NCBI RefSeq assembly: GCF_021916785.1
Contig: NZ_JAKCFC010000002.1
Location: 744,001 to 808,000, forward strand
From: Mycolicibacterium lacusdiani
GTDB taxonomy: Bacteria; Actinomycetota; Actinomycetes; Mycobacteriales; Mycobacteriaceae
DNA length: 64,000 nt
Reading direction: 5' to 3'
Shown: positions 43,645 to 55,044 of the stretch, piece after piece
Layout: every line of letters begins with the position of its first letter
How positions within the stretch are numbered: position 1 is the stretch's first letter
Program-made: the position numbers and the translations under genes
The notes under the pieces: model-generated
Seen by the model: only the letters and a program-made list of their open reading frames with translations
Databases searched by the model: none
Told to the model about the DNA's origin: nothing

Positions 43645-45327
43645 CTATGAAGCCTCCTCGACGACGTAGCGGGGGAACACGCCCTCGGGTTTCGGCAGTG
43701 CCGTGCCCGGTGCCAACCGCGTGCCGATCGACGCGAACGTCCTGGCGTCCTCGTCCTGTCCGAGCAGCGTCAGCAGCTTCGCCGACGACTCCGGCATCAC
43801 CGGCTGGACGAGCAGCGCGGCGATGCGGACGGTCTCCAGCGTCGTGTACAGCACCGCGCCGAACCGCTGCTGATCCTCGGCGGCCTCCGACTTGCGCAGC
43901 ACCCATGGCTCCTGGGCGGAGAAGTACCGGTTGGCGGCGCCGAGCACCGACCAGATCGCCTCGAGCGCAAGGTGCATGGCCTGCTCGTCGAAGTGCGCGC
44001 GGACCGTCGGAAGCAGGGCATCGGCTGCAGCGAGCATCTCGGCGTCCTCGGCGCTCAGCGGTCCCGGATCGGGCACGGCCGCGCCGAGGTTCTTGTTCAC
44101 CATCGACAGCGACCGCTGCGCCAGGTTGCCCAGCTCGTTGGCGAGGTCGGTATTGATCCGGCTGATGATGCCGTCCTCGCTGTAGCTGCCGTCGTGACCG
44201 AACGGCACCTCGCGCAGCAGGAAGAAGCGAACCTGGTCGAGCCCGAACGCGTCGACGAGGGCGACGGGGTCGACGACGTTGCCCACCGACTTGCTCATCT
44301 TCTCGCCGCGGTTGAACAGGAAGCCGTGCGCGAACACCCGGCGCGGCAGTTCGAGCCCCGCCGACATCAGGAAGGCAGGCCAGTACACCGTGTGGAACCG
44401 GATGATGTCCTTGCCGATCATGTGCAAATCGGCAGGCCAGTAGCGACGGTAGGACTCGGACTCGGTGTCCGGGAAGCCCACGCCGGTCAGGTAATTGGTG
44501 AGCGCGTCCACCCAGACGTACATGACGTGGTCGGGGTGGTCGGGCACCTTGACGCCCCAGTCGAACGTCGTGCGCGAGATCGACAGGTCGCGCAGTCCGC
44601 CGGAGACGAAGCTGACGATCTCGTTGCGCCGGACGTCGGGCCCGATGAACTCCGGGTGCGCCTCGTAGTGGGCGAGCAACCGCTCGGTGTAGGCCGAAAG
44701 CCGGAAGAAATAGGTCTGCTCCTCGGTCCACGTGACGGGCGTACCGGTCTCGGTGGCGATGCGCGAGCCGTCGGCGACGACCTCGGTCTCGTCGGAGGTG
44801 AAGAAGCGTTCGTCGCGCACCGAGTACCACCCGGAGTACGAGTCGAGGTAGATGTCGCCGGCGTCGCTCATCCGGTTCCAGATCGCGACCGACGCCTCCA
44901 CGTGGTCGGCGTCGGTGGTCCTGATGAAGCGGTCGAACGTGACGCCGAGGCCCTCTTGCAGCCGCTGGAACACGTCGGAGTTGCGCCGCGCCAGGTCCGC
45001 GGTCGGGATGCCCTCGGCGGCCGCGGTCTGGGCCATCTTCAGTCCGTGCTCGTCGGTGCCGGTGAGGAATCGGACGTCGAACCCGTCGAGTCGCTTGAAC
45101 CGGGCGATTGCATCGGTGGAGACGTACTCGTAGGCGTGACCGACGTGCGGCACGCCGTTCGGGTAGGCGATGGCAGTGGTCACGTAGAAGGGTCTGCCGG
45201 CGCCGTGCGAGGGATCAGGGGTGCGCGTCCCCGCGCCGGGGGATAGATCAGGGGTGCGCGTCCCCGCGCCGGGGGATAGATCAGGGGTGCGCGTCCCCGC
45301 GCCGGGGGATAGATCAGGGGTGCTCAT
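43645..45327 (-). CDS. metG: Methionyl-tRNA synthetase with repeat-coded N-terminal extension
   Basis: The 560-residue class I synthetase charges tRNA-Met. The HIGH-type motif is [20 protein letters not shown] is in [11 protein letters not shown], and the anticodon-binding domain follows. The first ~45 residues are an unusual Pro/Gly/Thr-rich extension made of an 11-residue unit ([11 protein letters not shown]) repeated about three times, coded by a 33-bp tandem repeat. AAGGTG precedes the ATG at 45327, and no other start lies close to the conserved fold, so the extension is probably translated. It corresponds to Rv1007c. Confidence 0.9.
   Translation of the reverse strand: MSTPDLSPGAGTRTPDLSPGAGTRTPDLSPGAGTRTPDPSHGAGRPFYVTTAIAYPNGVPHVGHAYEYVSTDAIARFKRLDGFDVRFLTGTDEHGLKMAQTAAAEGIPTADLARRNSDVFQRLQEGLGVTFDRFIRTTDADHVEASVAIWNRMSDAGDIYLDSYSGWYSVRDERFFTSDETEVVADGSRIATETGTPVTWTEEQTYFFRLSAYTERLLAHYEAHPEFIGPDVRRNEIVSFVSGGLRDLSISRTTFDWGVKVPDHPDHVMYVWVDALTNYLTGVGFPDTESESYRRYWPADLHMIGKDIIRFHTVYWPAFLMSAGLELPRRVFAHGFLFNRGEKMSKSVGNVVDPVALVDAFGLDQVRFFLLREVPFGHDGSYSEDGIISRINTDLANELGNLAQRSLSMVNKNLGAAVPDPGPLSAEDAEMLAAADALLPTVRAHFDEQAMHLALEAIWSVLGAANRYFSAQEPWVLRKSEAAEDQQRFGAVLYTTLETVRIAALLVQPVMPESSAKLLTLLGQDEDARTFASIGTRLAPGTALPKPEGVFPRYVVEEAS
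45218..45320. repeat. 33-bp tandem repeat (VNTR-like) in the metG 5' end
   Basis: Three exact 33-bp units (45218-45250, 45251-45283, 45284-45316) are followed by the start of a fourth and preceded by a partial copy. The unit length keeps the reading frame. It is not a CRISPR because there are no spacers. Confidence 0.9.
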
Positions 45328-45352
45328 CGCGCTTCACCTTATTGTCTAGGGC

Positions 45353-46222
45353 GTGTCCGGAACATCCGATAACGAGGCGACCGGATCGTCGCGGCGCGAA
45401 CGGCAGGCCCCTCCACTGCCTGAACCGCTGGCACCGCTGGTCGACGCGCACACCCACCTCGACGCCTGCGGGGCCCGAAACGCCGACGACGTGCACGCGA
45501 TCCTCGACCGTGCCGCCTCGGTCGGCGTTCAAGCCGTCGTGACCATCGCCGATGACCTCGAGTCGGCCCGCTGGGTCGTCGACGCCGCCGAATGGGACGA
45601 GCGGGTCTACGCCGCCGTCGCGCTGCACCCGACCCGCGCAGGAGCCCTCGACGGCGAGGCGCGGGCAGAGATCGAGCGGCTGGCTGCCCACCCCCGGGTC
45701 GTCGCGATCGGCGAGACCGGCATGGACATGTTCTGGCCCGGCCGCCTGGAGGGCTGTGCCGACCCCGCCGAGCAGCGCGAGGCGTTCGCATGGCACATCG
45801 ACCTGGCCAAGCGGACCGGCAAGCCGCTGATGATCCACAACCGGGACGCCGACGCCGAGGTGCTCGACGTGCTGCGCGCCGAGGGTGCTCCCGACACCGT
45901 GATCTTCCACTGCTTCTCCTCGGGTCCGGAGATGGCGCGGGTGTGCGTCGACGCCGGCTGGCTGCTGAGCCTGTCGGGCACGGTCAGCTTCAAGAACGCC
46001 GCCGCGCTGCGGGACGCCGCGCGGTTGATCCCGCTCGGGCAACTGCTCGTCGAGACCGACGCCCCGTTCCTCACCCCGCATCCGTACCGCGGCGCACCCA
46101 ACGAGTCGTACTGTCTGCCCTACACGGTCCGGGCGTTGGCCGACGTGCTCGATCGCTCGGCTACCGAGCTGGCCCGCGAGACTTCCGACACAGCCGCAGG
46201 GGCCTACGGGCTGCGTCGGTGA
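45353..46222 (+). CDS. tatD: TatD-family metal-dependent deoxyribonuclease
   Basis: This 289-residue TIM-barrel hydrolase has the metal ligands in VDAHTHLD, IGETGMD, MIHNRD, FHCFSSG and ETDAPFLTP. TatD proteins act as 3'-5' exonucleases in DNA repair or turnover. The start is a GTG. A 28-residue hydrophilic lead precedes the fold. It corresponds to Rv1008 and is divergent from metG by 25 bases. Confidence 0.88.
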   Translation: MSGTSDNEATGSSRRERQAPPLPEPLAPLVDAHTHLDACGARNADDVHAILDRAASVGVQAVVTIADDLESARWVVDAAEWDERVYAAVALHPTRAGALDGEARAEIERLAAHPRVVAIGETGMDMFWPGRLEGCADPAEQREAFAWHIDLAKRTGKPLMIHNRDADAEVLDVLRAEGAPDTVIFHCFSSGPEMARVCVDAGWLLSLSGTVSFKNAAALRDAARLIPLGQLLVETDAPFLTPHPYRGAPNESYCLPYTVRALADVLDRSATELARETSDTAAGAYGLRR

Positions 46223-46280
46223 GCCAAGTTGCCCCTACCTGGGCATTTCGTTACCGTCCTGTGATGAAACCGCCGGTTGA

Positions 46281-47450
<1,170 letters not shown>

Positions 47451-47485
47451 CCATCAGGCTCCTCGGTCGCACCGAGATACGACAC

Positions 47486-48397
47486 TTGGCGAAGGAACTC
47501 GACTTCCGGCCGCGGAAATCGCTTGGTCAGAACTTCGTCCACGATGCGAACACCGTTCGCAGGATCGCTACTGCCTCCGGGGTCAACCGGCACGATCACG
47601 TGCTCGAGGTCGGCCCCGGTCTCGGATCCCTGACACTTGCCCTGCTCGATCGCGGCTCGCGGGTCACCGCCGTCGAGATCGATCCGGTGTTGTGTGAGCG
47701 CCTGCCCAAGACCGTCGGGGAGCATTCGCACAGCGAGGCCGGTCGCCTCAACGTGTTGCACCACGACATCTTGACGCTGACCCGGGCCGACATCGAGGCG
47801 ATGCCGGATTACCGGGATCAGCCCACCGCGGTCGTGGCGAACCTGCCCTACAACGTGGCGGTCCCGGCGATCCTGCATCTGCTCGCCGAGTTCCCGACCA
47901 TCCGCACCGTGATGGTGATGGTGCAGGCCGAGGTCGCCGAGCGGCTTGCTGCCGAACCGGGCGGCAAGGACTACGGCGTGCCGAGTGCGAAGGTTCGCTT
48001 CTACGGCAACGTCCGCCGCTATGGCATGGTGTCGCCGACGGTGTTCTGGCCGATCCCGCGGGTCTACTCGGGGCTGGTGCGCATCGATCGCTACGAGACT
48101 CCTGCGGACTCGGCACCGCCGTGGCCTACCGACGCGGAGTTCCGCGACGAGGTCTTCAAGTTGATCGACATCGCGTTCGCGCAACGCCGCAAGACTTCCC
48201 GTAACGCCTTCGCCGAGTGGGCGGGCTCGGGCAACGAGTCGGCCGAGCGGCTGCTGTCGGCGAGCATCGATCCGGCTCGTCGCGGCGAGACCCTCGCGAT
48301 CGCCGACTTCGTGCGGCTGCTGCAGCGCTCGGGTTGGCAACCCAAGGCGAAGCAGCAGGACGACGCCGAAGCGGTCCGCACCACCGACTCGAGCTAG
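47486..48397 (+). CDS. rsmA: 16S rRNA dimethyladenosine transferase (KsgA/RsmA)
   Basis: The enzyme dimethylates A1518 and A1519 of 16S rRNA. Motifs are [10 protein letters not shown], the SAM loop [22 protein letters not shown] and the catalytic NLPYNV. The TTG at 47486 is the first conventional start in frame. However, 13 codons upstream (from CTG 47447) still code the family N-terminus [13 protein letters not shown], and that CTG overlaps the rpfB stop. True initiation may therefore be at the CTG. It corresponds to Rv1010. Confidence 0.88.
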   Translation: MAKELDFRPRKSLGQNFVHDANTVRRIATASGVNRHDHVLEVGPGLGSLTLALLDRGSRVTAVEIDPVLCERLPKTVGEHSHSEAGRLNVLHHDILTLTRADIEAMPDYRDQPTAVVANLPYNVAVPAILHLLAEFPTIRTVMVMVQAEVAERLAAEPGGKDYGVPSAKVRFYGNVRRYGMVSPTVFWPIPRVYSGLVRIDRYETPADSAPPWPTDAEFRDEVFKLIDIAFAQRRKTSRNAFAEWAGSGNESAERLLSASIDPARRGETLAIADFVRLLQRSGWQPKAKQQDDAEAVRTTDSS

Positions 48398-49905
48398 TCG
48401 GACTCCTTCGGCTCCACGGGGTGCCGGTTGTCCTTGGCGATGAGTTCGGCCTGCAGCGGGGTCTCCGCAACCACCGGGTAGTTGCCGGTGTACCCGACGC
48501 GCTCCTGGGCGACGCTGAGCACTCTGCCGCGCACTGCGTACCAACCGCCGACGAGCGTGGGAACGATGATGAGCAGCGCGATCGCGTTCCAGTAGTTCTC
48601 GATGCACATCAGCAGTGTCACGCCGCCGAGGAAGGCCAGCGTGGCGTAACTCGTGTACGGCGTGCCGAACAGGCGGAACGACGGGCGTTGCAGAATGCCC
48701 TTCTTCGACCAGCGGTACATCTGAATCTGGCAGATCACGATCGTCGCCCAGGAGGCGATGATCCCGAGTGCCGAGAGGTCCAACGCGATGTTGAATGCCT
48801 CGGCCGGGACGACCAGGTTGAGGAAGACGCCGACCACCGTGAAGCAGGCCGTCAACGCGATGCCTGCCCACGGCACGCCCCGCTTGGACATCTTGGAGGT
48901 GAACTGCGGGGCGCTGCCGTTCATCGACATCGAGCGCAGGATGCGGCCCGTCGAGTAGAGGCCGGCGTTGAGGCTCGACAGTGCCGCGGTCAGCACGACG
49001 AAGTTCATGATGTCGCCGGCAGCGGGAACGCCGATCTTCGAGAAGAAGGTGACGAACGGGCTCGTGCCCTGCACGTAGGCGGTGTAGGGCAGCAGCAGTG
49101 CCAGCAGGACCAGTGAACCCACGTAGAACACGGCGATTCGGAAGATCACCGAGTTGATGGCCTTGGGCATCACCTTGGCAGGGTTCTCCGTCTCACCTGC
49201 CGCGGTGCCGACCAATTCCACTGCGGCGTAGGCGAAGATCACGCCTGAGGTGATCACGACGAGCGCCAGCACGCCGTTGGGCAGGATGCCGCCGTTGTCG
49301 GCGATCACCGACGGGCCGGTCGCCGCACCCTCGACCGTGAAGCGTCCCGCCAGGAAGATGATCCCGACGATCAGGAACGTGACCAGTGCGACGACCTTGA
49401 TCAGCGCCGCCCAGAACTCCATCTCGCCGAACCACTTGACCGAGATCATGTTGACGGCCAGCACGATGACGAGCGCGATCAGGGCGATCGTCCACTGCGG
49501 TATTGCCTCGAAGGCGCCCCAGTAGTGCATGTAGAGCGCGATGGCCGTCACGTCGACGATCGAGGTGCACGCCCAGTTGAAGAAGTACATCCAACCCGCG
49601 ACGTAAGCCGCCTTCTCGCCGAGGAATTCGCGGGCGTACGACACGAACGATCCCGAGGAGGGTCGGTGCAGCACCAGTTCGCCGAGGGCGCGCAGGATGA
49701 AGAAGACGAAGACCCCGCAGATCGCGTACACGATGAACAGGCCGGGGCCGGCGCTGGCGAGCCGTCCGCCCGCGCCCATGAACAGACCCGTTCCGATCGC
49801 ACCGCCGATGGCGATCATCTGCAATTGCCTTGGCTTGAGGCCCTTTTCGTAGCCCTCTTCTTCGTGTGCGAGTGCTGAGTTGTCGTACTCGGTGGGTGCA
49901 GCCAT
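48394..49905 (-). CDS. Amino acid permease, AnsP/GabP-type APC transporter
   Basis: The 503-residue APC-superfamily transporter has 12 predicted helices and the conserved first-helix segment [17 protein letters not shown]. It shares long stretches with mycobacterial L-asparagine permeases ([20 protein letters not shown] and [10 protein letters not shown]). The substrate is probably asparagine, but other amino acids are possible. It overlaps ksgA tail-to-tail by 4 bases and, with the kinase gene, separates rpfB-ksgA from ispE. Confidence 0.82.
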   Translation of the reverse strand: MAAPTEYDNSALAHEEEGYEKGLKPRQLQMIAIGGAIGTGLFMGAGGRLASAGPGLFIVYAICGVFVFFILRALGELVLHRPSSGSFVSYAREFLGEKAAYVAGWMYFFNWACTSIVDVTAIALYMHYWGAFEAIPQWTIALIALVIVLAVNMISVKWFGEMEFWAALIKVVALVTFLIVGIIFLAGRFTVEGAATGPSVIADNGGILPNGVLALVVITSGVIFAYAAVELVGTAAGETENPAKVMPKAINSVIFRIAVFYVGSLVLLALLLPYTAYVQGTSPFVTFFSKIGVPAAGDIMNFVVLTAALSSLNAGLYSTGRILRSMSMNGSAPQFTSKMSKRGVPWAGIALTACFTVVGVFLNLVVPAEAFNIALDLSALGIIASWATIVICQIQMYRWSKKGILQRPSFRLFGTPYTSYATLAFLGGVTLLMCIENYWNAIALLIIVPTLVGGWYAVRGRVLSVAQERVGYTGNYPVVAETPLQAELIAKDNRHPVEPKESD

Positions 49906-49912
49906 TGAGCAA

Positions 49913-49940
49913 ACGCTAGACCGGTGCGAGCGGCCCGCAA
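49913..49940 (-). promoter_or_regulatory. Possible promoter of the amino acid permease gene
   Basis: On the minus strand TTGCGG (49940-49935), a 16-nt spacer and TAGCGT (49918-49913) form a SigA-like promoter just before the permease ATG at 49905, implying a near-leaderless transcript. Confidence 0.35.
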
Positions 49941-49991
49941 CCCGTGCACGGTAAACCTTGCATTACGCCATGTTTCCGCGACGTTTGGGTC

Positions 49992-50792
49992 TTACGGGGT
50001 CAGCGCGCGGGCGACCAGCCGGACGAACTCCGAGCAGGTGGGGTAGCGGTGGTCGGGGTCCTTCGCCATGGCCTTGGCGAGAATGGAGTCGAACGCGTGG
50101 CTCACCCATGCCAGCCGGCGGGAGTAACGCGGCACGGGGTGGCTCAGGTGTGCGTCGATCAGTCCCATTGCCGTCGATGCGACGAAAGGCGTTGTGCCGA
50201 TCAGCAGTTCGACTGCGGTGCAGGCCAGCGCGTACTCGTCCGACGCCGCCGACGGCGTCCTACCGTGCAGGATCTCCGGCGCGGTGTAGGGCAGTGACGC
50301 GTCGATGCGGGTGGCGGGGCGCGGTGCGCGTTCGGTGAGCGAGCGGGCGACCCCGAAGTCGACGAGCACGGCGCCGCGCACCGCGAAGTCGCTGTGCACC
50401 AGAATGTTCGACGGCTTGACGTCGCAGTGAACGACGCCGATACGGTGGGCATGGTCGAGCGCCTCGGCGATGTCGGCCAGCGCGGTCAGGAAGGCGGGCA
50501 GGGTGCCCAGGGTGCTCACCGAGCCGCCGTCGACGAGTTCCATGGCAAGCCAACCATCCCCGCATTCGTCGACGATCACGACGTGGGGGTGGGCGGCTCG
50601 CCTGGCGAACTCGAATTCGCGGTGCAGCCGCTCGAGGTCGGACGGACCGCGGTGCCGTTCGTCGAGCACCTTCAGTGCCAGCGCAGGGCCGGGCCGCGAG
50701 ATGCGCTGTGCGCGATACACCGTCGCCGACCCGCCGCGGCCGACGAGGCCTTCGATTGCGAAGTCGTCGAACCGAGTGACGGGTTCGGACAC
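49992..50792 (-). CDS. Soluble serine/threonine protein kinase
   Basis: This 266-residue protein is a bare Hanks-type kinase domain: Gly loop [12 protein letters not shown], Lys in LALKVLD, catalytic loop [11 protein letters not shown] in LVDFGVARS, then SLPYTAPE. Unlike PknA/PknB it lacks a juxtamembrane segment, membrane helix and sensor domain. It is upstream of the permease on the same strand, 86 bases apart. Targets are unknown. Confidence 0.85.
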   Translation of the reverse strand: MSEPVTRFDDFAIEGLVGRGGSATVYRAQRISRPGPALALKVLDERHRGPSDLERLHREFEFARRAAHPHVVIVDECGDGWLAMELVDGGSVSTLGTLPAFLTALADIAEALDHAHRIGVVHCDVKPSNILVHSDFAVRGAVLVDFGVARSLTERAPRPATRIDASLPYTAPEILHGRTPSAASDEYALACTAVELLIGTTPFVASTAMGLIDAHLSHPVPRYSRRLAWVSHAFDSILAKAMAKDPDHRYPTCSEFVRLVARALTP

Positions 50793-50849
50793 GGCTTCAC
50801 CCTACGGCTCAACCGGGCCAAGGTCGCGGCACGAAGCGCCGAGTGATCC

Positions 50850-50879
50850 TTGACACAGTTCGCGAGCAAACACTAGCGT
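50850..50879 (+). promoter_or_regulatory. SigA-type promoter of ispE
   Basis: TTGACA (50850-50855), 18-nt spacer, TAGCGT (50874-50879). It would start transcription about 98 nt before the ispE GTG. A separate promoter is expected here because ispE is detached from rpfB-ksgA. Confidence 0.5.
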
Positions 50880-50983
50880 TGACGCCTGCGGGCTGCGCGA
50901 CAGCCGGCGCGAGCGGCGGGATCGTACGAGGGGTATCTCACCACTTCGTCCCTACCGTCGGCGCTGCGGCGATAGTGTGTGGC

Positions 50984-51946
50984 GTGCCCGCCTCCGACGG
51001 AAACGCCGCCTCCGACTGGGTTCCGTCAAGCTCGGTGACGGTCCGCGTCCCGGGCAAGGTCAACCTCTATCTCGGCGTCGGCGACCTGCGTGACGACGGC
51101 TATCACGAACTGACCACCGTCTTCCACGCCGTGTCGCTGTTCGACGACGTCACCGTGCGCAACGCCGACGTCCTGTCCCTGGCGATCACCGGTGAGGGCG
51201 CCGGCTCCCTGCCGACCGACGACCGAAACCTCGCGTGGCGGGCCGCCGAACTCCTGGCCGAGCACGTCGGCCGCGCGCCCGAGGTGGCCATCTCGATCGC
51301 CAAGTCGATCCCCGTGGCCGGCGGCATGGCAGGCGGCAGCGCCGACGCCGCCGCCGTGCTGGTGGCGATGAACGCGCTGTGGGAACTCGGCGTGCCGCGC
51401 CGCGACCTGCACGGGCTGGCAGCCCAATTGGGCAGCGACGTGCCGTTCAGCCTGCACGGCGGCACCGCACTGGGAACCGGCCGCGGCGAGCGGCTCGCCA
51501 CGGTGCTGGCGCGCACGACGTTCCACTGGGTGCTCGCATTCGCCGACGGCGGTCTCTCGACGCCGCGGGTCTTCGGCGAGATAGACCGGCTGCGCGCTGA
51601 CCCCGCAGGCGGCCCGCCCCGGCTCGAGGACCCCGAGCCATTGCTGGCCGCGCTGGCGTCCGGGGACGCCCACCAACTCGCTCCGCTGCTGGGCAATGAT
51701 CTGCAGGCGGCTGCCGTCGGGCTCGACGGGCGACTGCGTCGCACGCTCGCGGCCGGTGTCGACGCCGGTGCGCTCGCCGGGATCGTGTCGGGGTCCGGCC
51801 CGACGTGCGCGTTCCTCTGCTCGTCGGCGTCCTCGGCCGTCGACGTCGGCGCGGTGTTGGCGGGGGAGGGCGTCTGCCGCACCGTCCGGGCCGCCAGTGG
51901 GCCGGTGCACGGGGCCCGGGTGGTCTCGGAACCCCACGCTTCTTGA
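50984..51946 (+). CDS. ispE: 4-diphosphocytidyl-2-C-methyl-D-erythritol kinase
   Basis: The 320-residue GHMP kinase phosphorylates CDP-methylerythritol in the non-mevalonate isoprenoid pathway. Signatures are [20 protein letters not shown] near the start, the ATP loop [16 protein letters not shown] and a late [11 protein letters not shown] use the GTG at 50984, which leaves a short hydrophilic lead before the fold; the open frame extends upstream without family similarity. It corresponds to Rv1011. Confidence 0.9.
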   Translation: MPASDGNAASDWVPSSSVTVRVPGKVNLYLGVGDLRDDGYHELTTVFHAVSLFDDVTVRNADVLSLAITGEGAGSLPTDDRNLAWRAAELLAEHVGRAPEVAISIAKSIPVAGGMAGGSADAAAVLVAMNALWELGVPRRDLHGLAAQLGSDVPFSLHGGTALGTGRGERLATVLARTTFHWVLAFADGGLSTPRVFGEIDRLRADPAGGPPRLEDPEPLLAALASGDAHQLAPLLGNDLQAAAVGLDGRLRRTLAAGVDAGALAGIVSGSGPTCAFLCSSASSAVDVGAVLAGEGVCRTVRAASGPVHGARVVSEPHAS

Positions 51947-52250
51947 CGGGACTGCGGTAGACGCGTCGGACTGTGACCCAGACCTCACTTTGGTCATGGG
52001 TTTGTTAGTTACTTAAGGGTCTCTTAAGATGAGCGACGGTGAAAGCTAGCGGTCACGCGGCCTACGCGACGACGCATCCCGCCGGGACTCCCGACGGGGG
52101 CATCGTGCCCGCCCTGGCCAAGCCGTCGGACGCTTTACCGTTTCTTTTCCAAGCCGCTCCCGAATCGTGTGTGCGCGCCTCCTCGGCGGCGGCTATCAGC
52201 AGGTGGAGCATTGATTACCGGGCACAGGCGCCTGAACTCAGGAGGTCGTG
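51947..52250 (+). other. Long leader of the acyl-AMP ligase gene
   Basis: This gap of about 300 bases holds no convincing gene. CTTAAG occurs twice (52012-52017 and 52023-52028) separated by GGTCT. A six-codon ORF follows (ATG 52029, stop at 52047), and a 71-codon frame from a GTG at 52039 runs into the next gene. An AGGAGG at 52240-52245 serves the ligase. A regulatory leader is possible but unproven. Confidence 0.4.
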
Positions 52251-53885
52251 GTGAGTAGATTTACCGAGAAGATGTACCGCAATGCTCACGAGAGCACGCG
52301 GGGCATGGTGACCGGCGAACCCCACGAACCCGTGCGGCACACCTGGCTCGAGGTGCACGAGCGCGCCCGCCGCATCGCAGGCGGTCTGGCGGCAGCCGGC
52401 GTCGGCCACGGCGACGCCGTCGGCGTGCTGGCAGGCTTCCCGGTCGAGATCGCTCCCACCGCCCAGGGCGTATGGATGCGCGGTGCGAGCCTGACGATGC
52501 TGCACCAGCCGACGCCGCGGACCGACCTCGTGGTGTGGGCCGAGGACACCATGAACGTGATCGGCATGATCGAGGCGACCGCGGTGATCGTCTCGGAGCC
52601 CTTCCTCGTCGCGATCCCCGTGCTCGAGGAGAAGGGCATCAAGGTCCTCAAGGTGACCGACCTGCTCGAGGCCGAGCCGATCGATCCCGTCGAGGCCAGC
52701 GAGGACGATCTCGCGCTGATGCAGCTGACGTCCGGGTCCACCGGATCGCCGAAGGCCGTGCAGATCACCCACCGCAACATCCACTCCAACGCCGAGGCGA
52801 TGTTCGTCGGCGCGCAGTACGACGTCGACTCCGACGTCATGGTCAGCTGGCTGCCCTGCTTCCACGACATGGGCATGGTCGGCTTCCTAACCATCCCGAT
52901 GTACTTCGGCGCGGAGCTGGTCAAGGTCACGCCGATGGACTTCCTGCGGGACACCCTGCTGTGGGCCAAGCTCATCGACAAGTACAAGGGCACCATGACC
53001 GCGGCGCCGAACTTCGCGTACGCGCTGTTCGCCAAGCGGCTGCGCAAACAGGCCGAGCCGGGTCAGTTCGACCTGTCGACGCTGCGGTTCGCGCTGTCCG
53101 GCGCCGAGCCGGTCGAACCCGCCGACGTCGAGGACCTGTTGGACGCCGGCAAGCCGTTCGGCCTCGACCCCAACGCGATCCTGCCTGCGTACGGCATGGC
53201 GGAGACGACGCTGGCGGTGTCGTTCTCCGAGTGCGGCGCGGGCCTGGTCGTCGACGAGGTCGACGCCGACCTGCTTGCCGCGCTGCGTCGCGCCGTGCCG
53301 TCTACGAAGGGCAACACCCGACGGCTGGCCTCGCTCGGCCCGCTGCTGCAGGACCTCGAGGCGCGCGTCGTCGACGAGAACGGTGAGGTGATGCCCGCTC
53401 GCGGCGTCGGCGTCATCGAACTGCGCGGCGAATCGCTGACCCCCGGCTACATCACGATGGGCGGTTTCCTGCCGTCGCAGGACGCCCACGGCTGGTACGA
53501 CACCGGTGACCTCGGCTACCAAATGGAGAACGGCCACATCGTGGTCTGCGGCCGCGTGAAGGACGTCATCATCATGGCGGGTCGCAACATCTACCCGACC
53601 GACATCGAGCGTGCCGCAGGCCGCGTCAAGGGCGTGCGTCCCGGCTGCGCCGTCGCCGTGCGACTCGACGCGGGCCACTCGCGCGAGACGTTCGCCGTCG
53701 CCGTCGAGTCCAACGCCTGGCAGGACCCGGCAGAGGTGCGCCGCATCGAGCACGACGTCGCGCACGAGGTCGTCACCGAGGTCGACGTCCGGCCGCGCAA
53801 CGTGGTCGTCCTCGGCCCGGGCACCATCCCGAAGACGCCGTCGGGCAAGCTGCGCCGCGCCAACTCCGTCTCGCTGGTCACCTAA
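52251..53885 (+). CDS. Acyl-AMP/acyl-CoA ligase (Rv1013 'Pks16'-type)
   Basis: This 544-residue adenylate-forming enzyme has the AMP motif [18 protein letters not shown], then [20 protein letters not shown] and a terminal lysine motif KTPSGKLRR. Despite the pks16 name used in M. tuberculosis it is a ligase (FadD/FAAL type), not a polyketide synthase. AGGAGG is 5 nt before the GTG at 52251. Lipid activation is expected; the fatty acid is unknown. Confidence 0.88.
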   Translation: MSRFTEKMYRNAHESTRGMVTGEPHEPVRHTWLEVHERARRIAGGLAAAGVGHGDAVGVLAGFPVEIAPTAQGVWMRGASLTMLHQPTPRTDLVVWAEDTMNVIGMIEATAVIVSEPFLVAIPVLEEKGIKVLKVTDLLEAEPIDPVEASEDDLALMQLTSGSTGSPKAVQITHRNIHSNAEAMFVGAQYDVDSDVMVSWLPCFHDMGMVGFLTIPMYFGAELVKVTPMDFLRDTLLWAKLIDKYKGTMTAAPNFAYALFAKRLRKQAEPGQFDLSTLRFALSGAEPVEPADVEDLLDAGKPFGLDPNAILPAYGMAETTLAVSFSECGAGLVVDEVDADLLAALRRAVPSTKGNTRRLASLGPLLQDLEARVVDENGEVMPARGVGVIELRGESLTPGYITMGGFLPSQDAHGWYDTGDLGYQMENGHIVVCGRVKDVIIMAGRNIYPTDIERAAGRVKGVRPGCAVAVRLDAGHSRETFAVAVESNAWQDPAEVRRIEHDVAHEVVTEVDVRPRNVVVLGPGTIPKTPSGKLRRANSVSLVT

Positions 53886-53888
53886 TCC

Positions 53889-53949
53889 CGCGAGCGTGCG
53901 TGTCTGCGGGCGACACGCCGGTCTAAAACCCGAGTTCGCGCACGCTCGC
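53889..53949 (+). repeat. REP-like hairpin repeat, left copy
   Basis: A 32-bp sequence (53889-53920) starting CGCGAGCGTGCGTG recurs exactly, inverted, at 57976-58007. Within this copy 11-bp arms (53890-53900 and 53939-53949) form a hairpin. It lies between the ligase stop and the next gene. Confidence 0.85.
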
Positions 53950-53966
53950 CACCATAGGGGGGTGTC

Positions 53967-54350
53967 GTGGATCGACCGGGTCTCGTACTCGGCCAGCTGA
54001 CGTTCTATTCGTTGCTCTTTGGCGGCGGCATCGTCTGGCTCATCGTGTACTTGGTGCGCCGGTCGAAGGCCGGTGGCAGCAGCGGTTCGTCGCAGGCCCG
54101 CTGGCAGCACGCCGTCAACGTATGCACCGCCGACCCCCGTTATCGACTGGGCCAGGTGTCGGCAGTCAACCAGGTTTACCCGCAACGCGGGACGGCGGCT
54201 TGGGTGACCTGGTACGGAACGGGTCAGCCACAGAACACCTGGTTCGAGAACGTCTACCCGCCCGTCGGAGGCTGGGTGGTCGTCACCGGCGGCATCGGAC
54301 CCGACCGCACGACCTTCGTCGTCGACCAGGTGCACGACGTCATCGCCTGA
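53967..54350 (+). CDS. Hypothetical single-helix membrane protein
   Basis: The 127-residue protein has one N-terminal helix (about residues 9-30) followed by a small beta-rich domain (RLGQVSAVNQVYPQRGTAAW and WFENVYPPVGGWVVVTGG). The GTG at 53967 follows a GGGGGG tract. It is the first gene after the left hairpin repeat. No family is recognised. Confidence 0.55.
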   Translation: MDRPGLVLGQLTFYSLLFGGGIVWLIVYLVRRSKAGGSSGSSQARWQHAVNVCTADPRYRLGQVSAVNQVYPQRGTAAWVTWYGTGQPQNTWFENVYPPVGGWVVVTGGIGPDRTTFVVDQVHDVIA

Positions 54351-54359
54351 CCCGGGTTG

Positions 54360-54974
54360 TCACAGCCTGATGTGCCGCGCGCCCACCGCGATACGCCGCA
54401 GCTGATACCGCGCGGCGGGCAACCGGGGCCGTCCCAGCGACAGTCCGGCGCGCTCGGCGATGTCCTCGACCACCTCGTCGACGGTTCGCTCGTCGGTCGG
54501 AACGTGCGCGGCGAACCGCTCGGTGGCCAGGGCAGGCACGCACCGCGGGATCTGGTCCATGGCCCACGTCTCGGGACGTCCGACCGCGCGGCCCAGCCAG
54601 TACGCGGAACGGGTTCGCAGCCGCCGACGGAGCGTGTCCGCGGACGCCTGCAGTGCGAAGTGCCGCACGTCGACACCCGCGCCGGCCAACCCGCCCATCA
54701 CCTCGTCGAAGTAGGCGCTGTCCACCAGGGTCATCGGCACGATCACCGGATCCGACCCGTTGGCGGCGACCGCGTCGACCAGGGTCGCGACCACCGCGGC
54801 GCGCCACTGCGGGCGGTCCTGGAAGTCGCCGCGCGCGTCGGGCGGCAGCATCTTCTGGATCGCGAAGCCGATCAGCTCCGGGTCGGCGACGTGCGAGCCG
54901 GGCAGTCGGCGGTGCAATTCGAAGGCAGTCTGCGTCTTCCCGGCCCCGAATGCCCCGTTGATCCACAGCAGCAC
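54360..54974 (-). CDS. P-loop nucleotide kinase-like ATPase
   Basis: The 204-residue protein begins with a Walker A loop GAFGAGKTQ and continues as a kinase-type P-loop fold similar in plan to TmrB or zeta-toxin-like kinases. Segments such as VPMTLVDSAYFDEVM and an Arg-rich RRRLRTRSAYW lid are visible. It may phosphorylate a small molecule, possibly giving resistance. The start is a GTG. It is convergent with the preceding gene. Confidence 0.65.
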   Translation of the reverse strand: MLLWINGAFGAGKTQTAFELHRRLPGSHVADPELIGFAIQKMLPPDARGDFQDRPQWRAAVVATLVDAVAANGSDPVIVPMTLVDSAYFDEVMGGLAGAGVDVRHFALQASADTLRRRLRTRSAYWLGRAVGRPETWAMDQIPRCVPALATERFAAHVPTDERTVDEVVEDIAERAGLSLGRPRLPAARYQLRRIAVGARHIRL

Positions 54975-55044
54975 CTCGCCGACTCTAGGCGGTGGGCATG
55001 AAATGCAATGGAGTCTCGTCGGCGGGCCTCGCTACGGTTGGTCC

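Noticed and set aside
43632..45246. Long plus-strand frames across metG
   Set aside because: They are complementary shadows of the synthetase gene with no recognisable protein features.
45218..45320. CRISPR array
   Set aside because: The 33-bp units are directly adjacent with no spacers and are translated in frame as part of metG.
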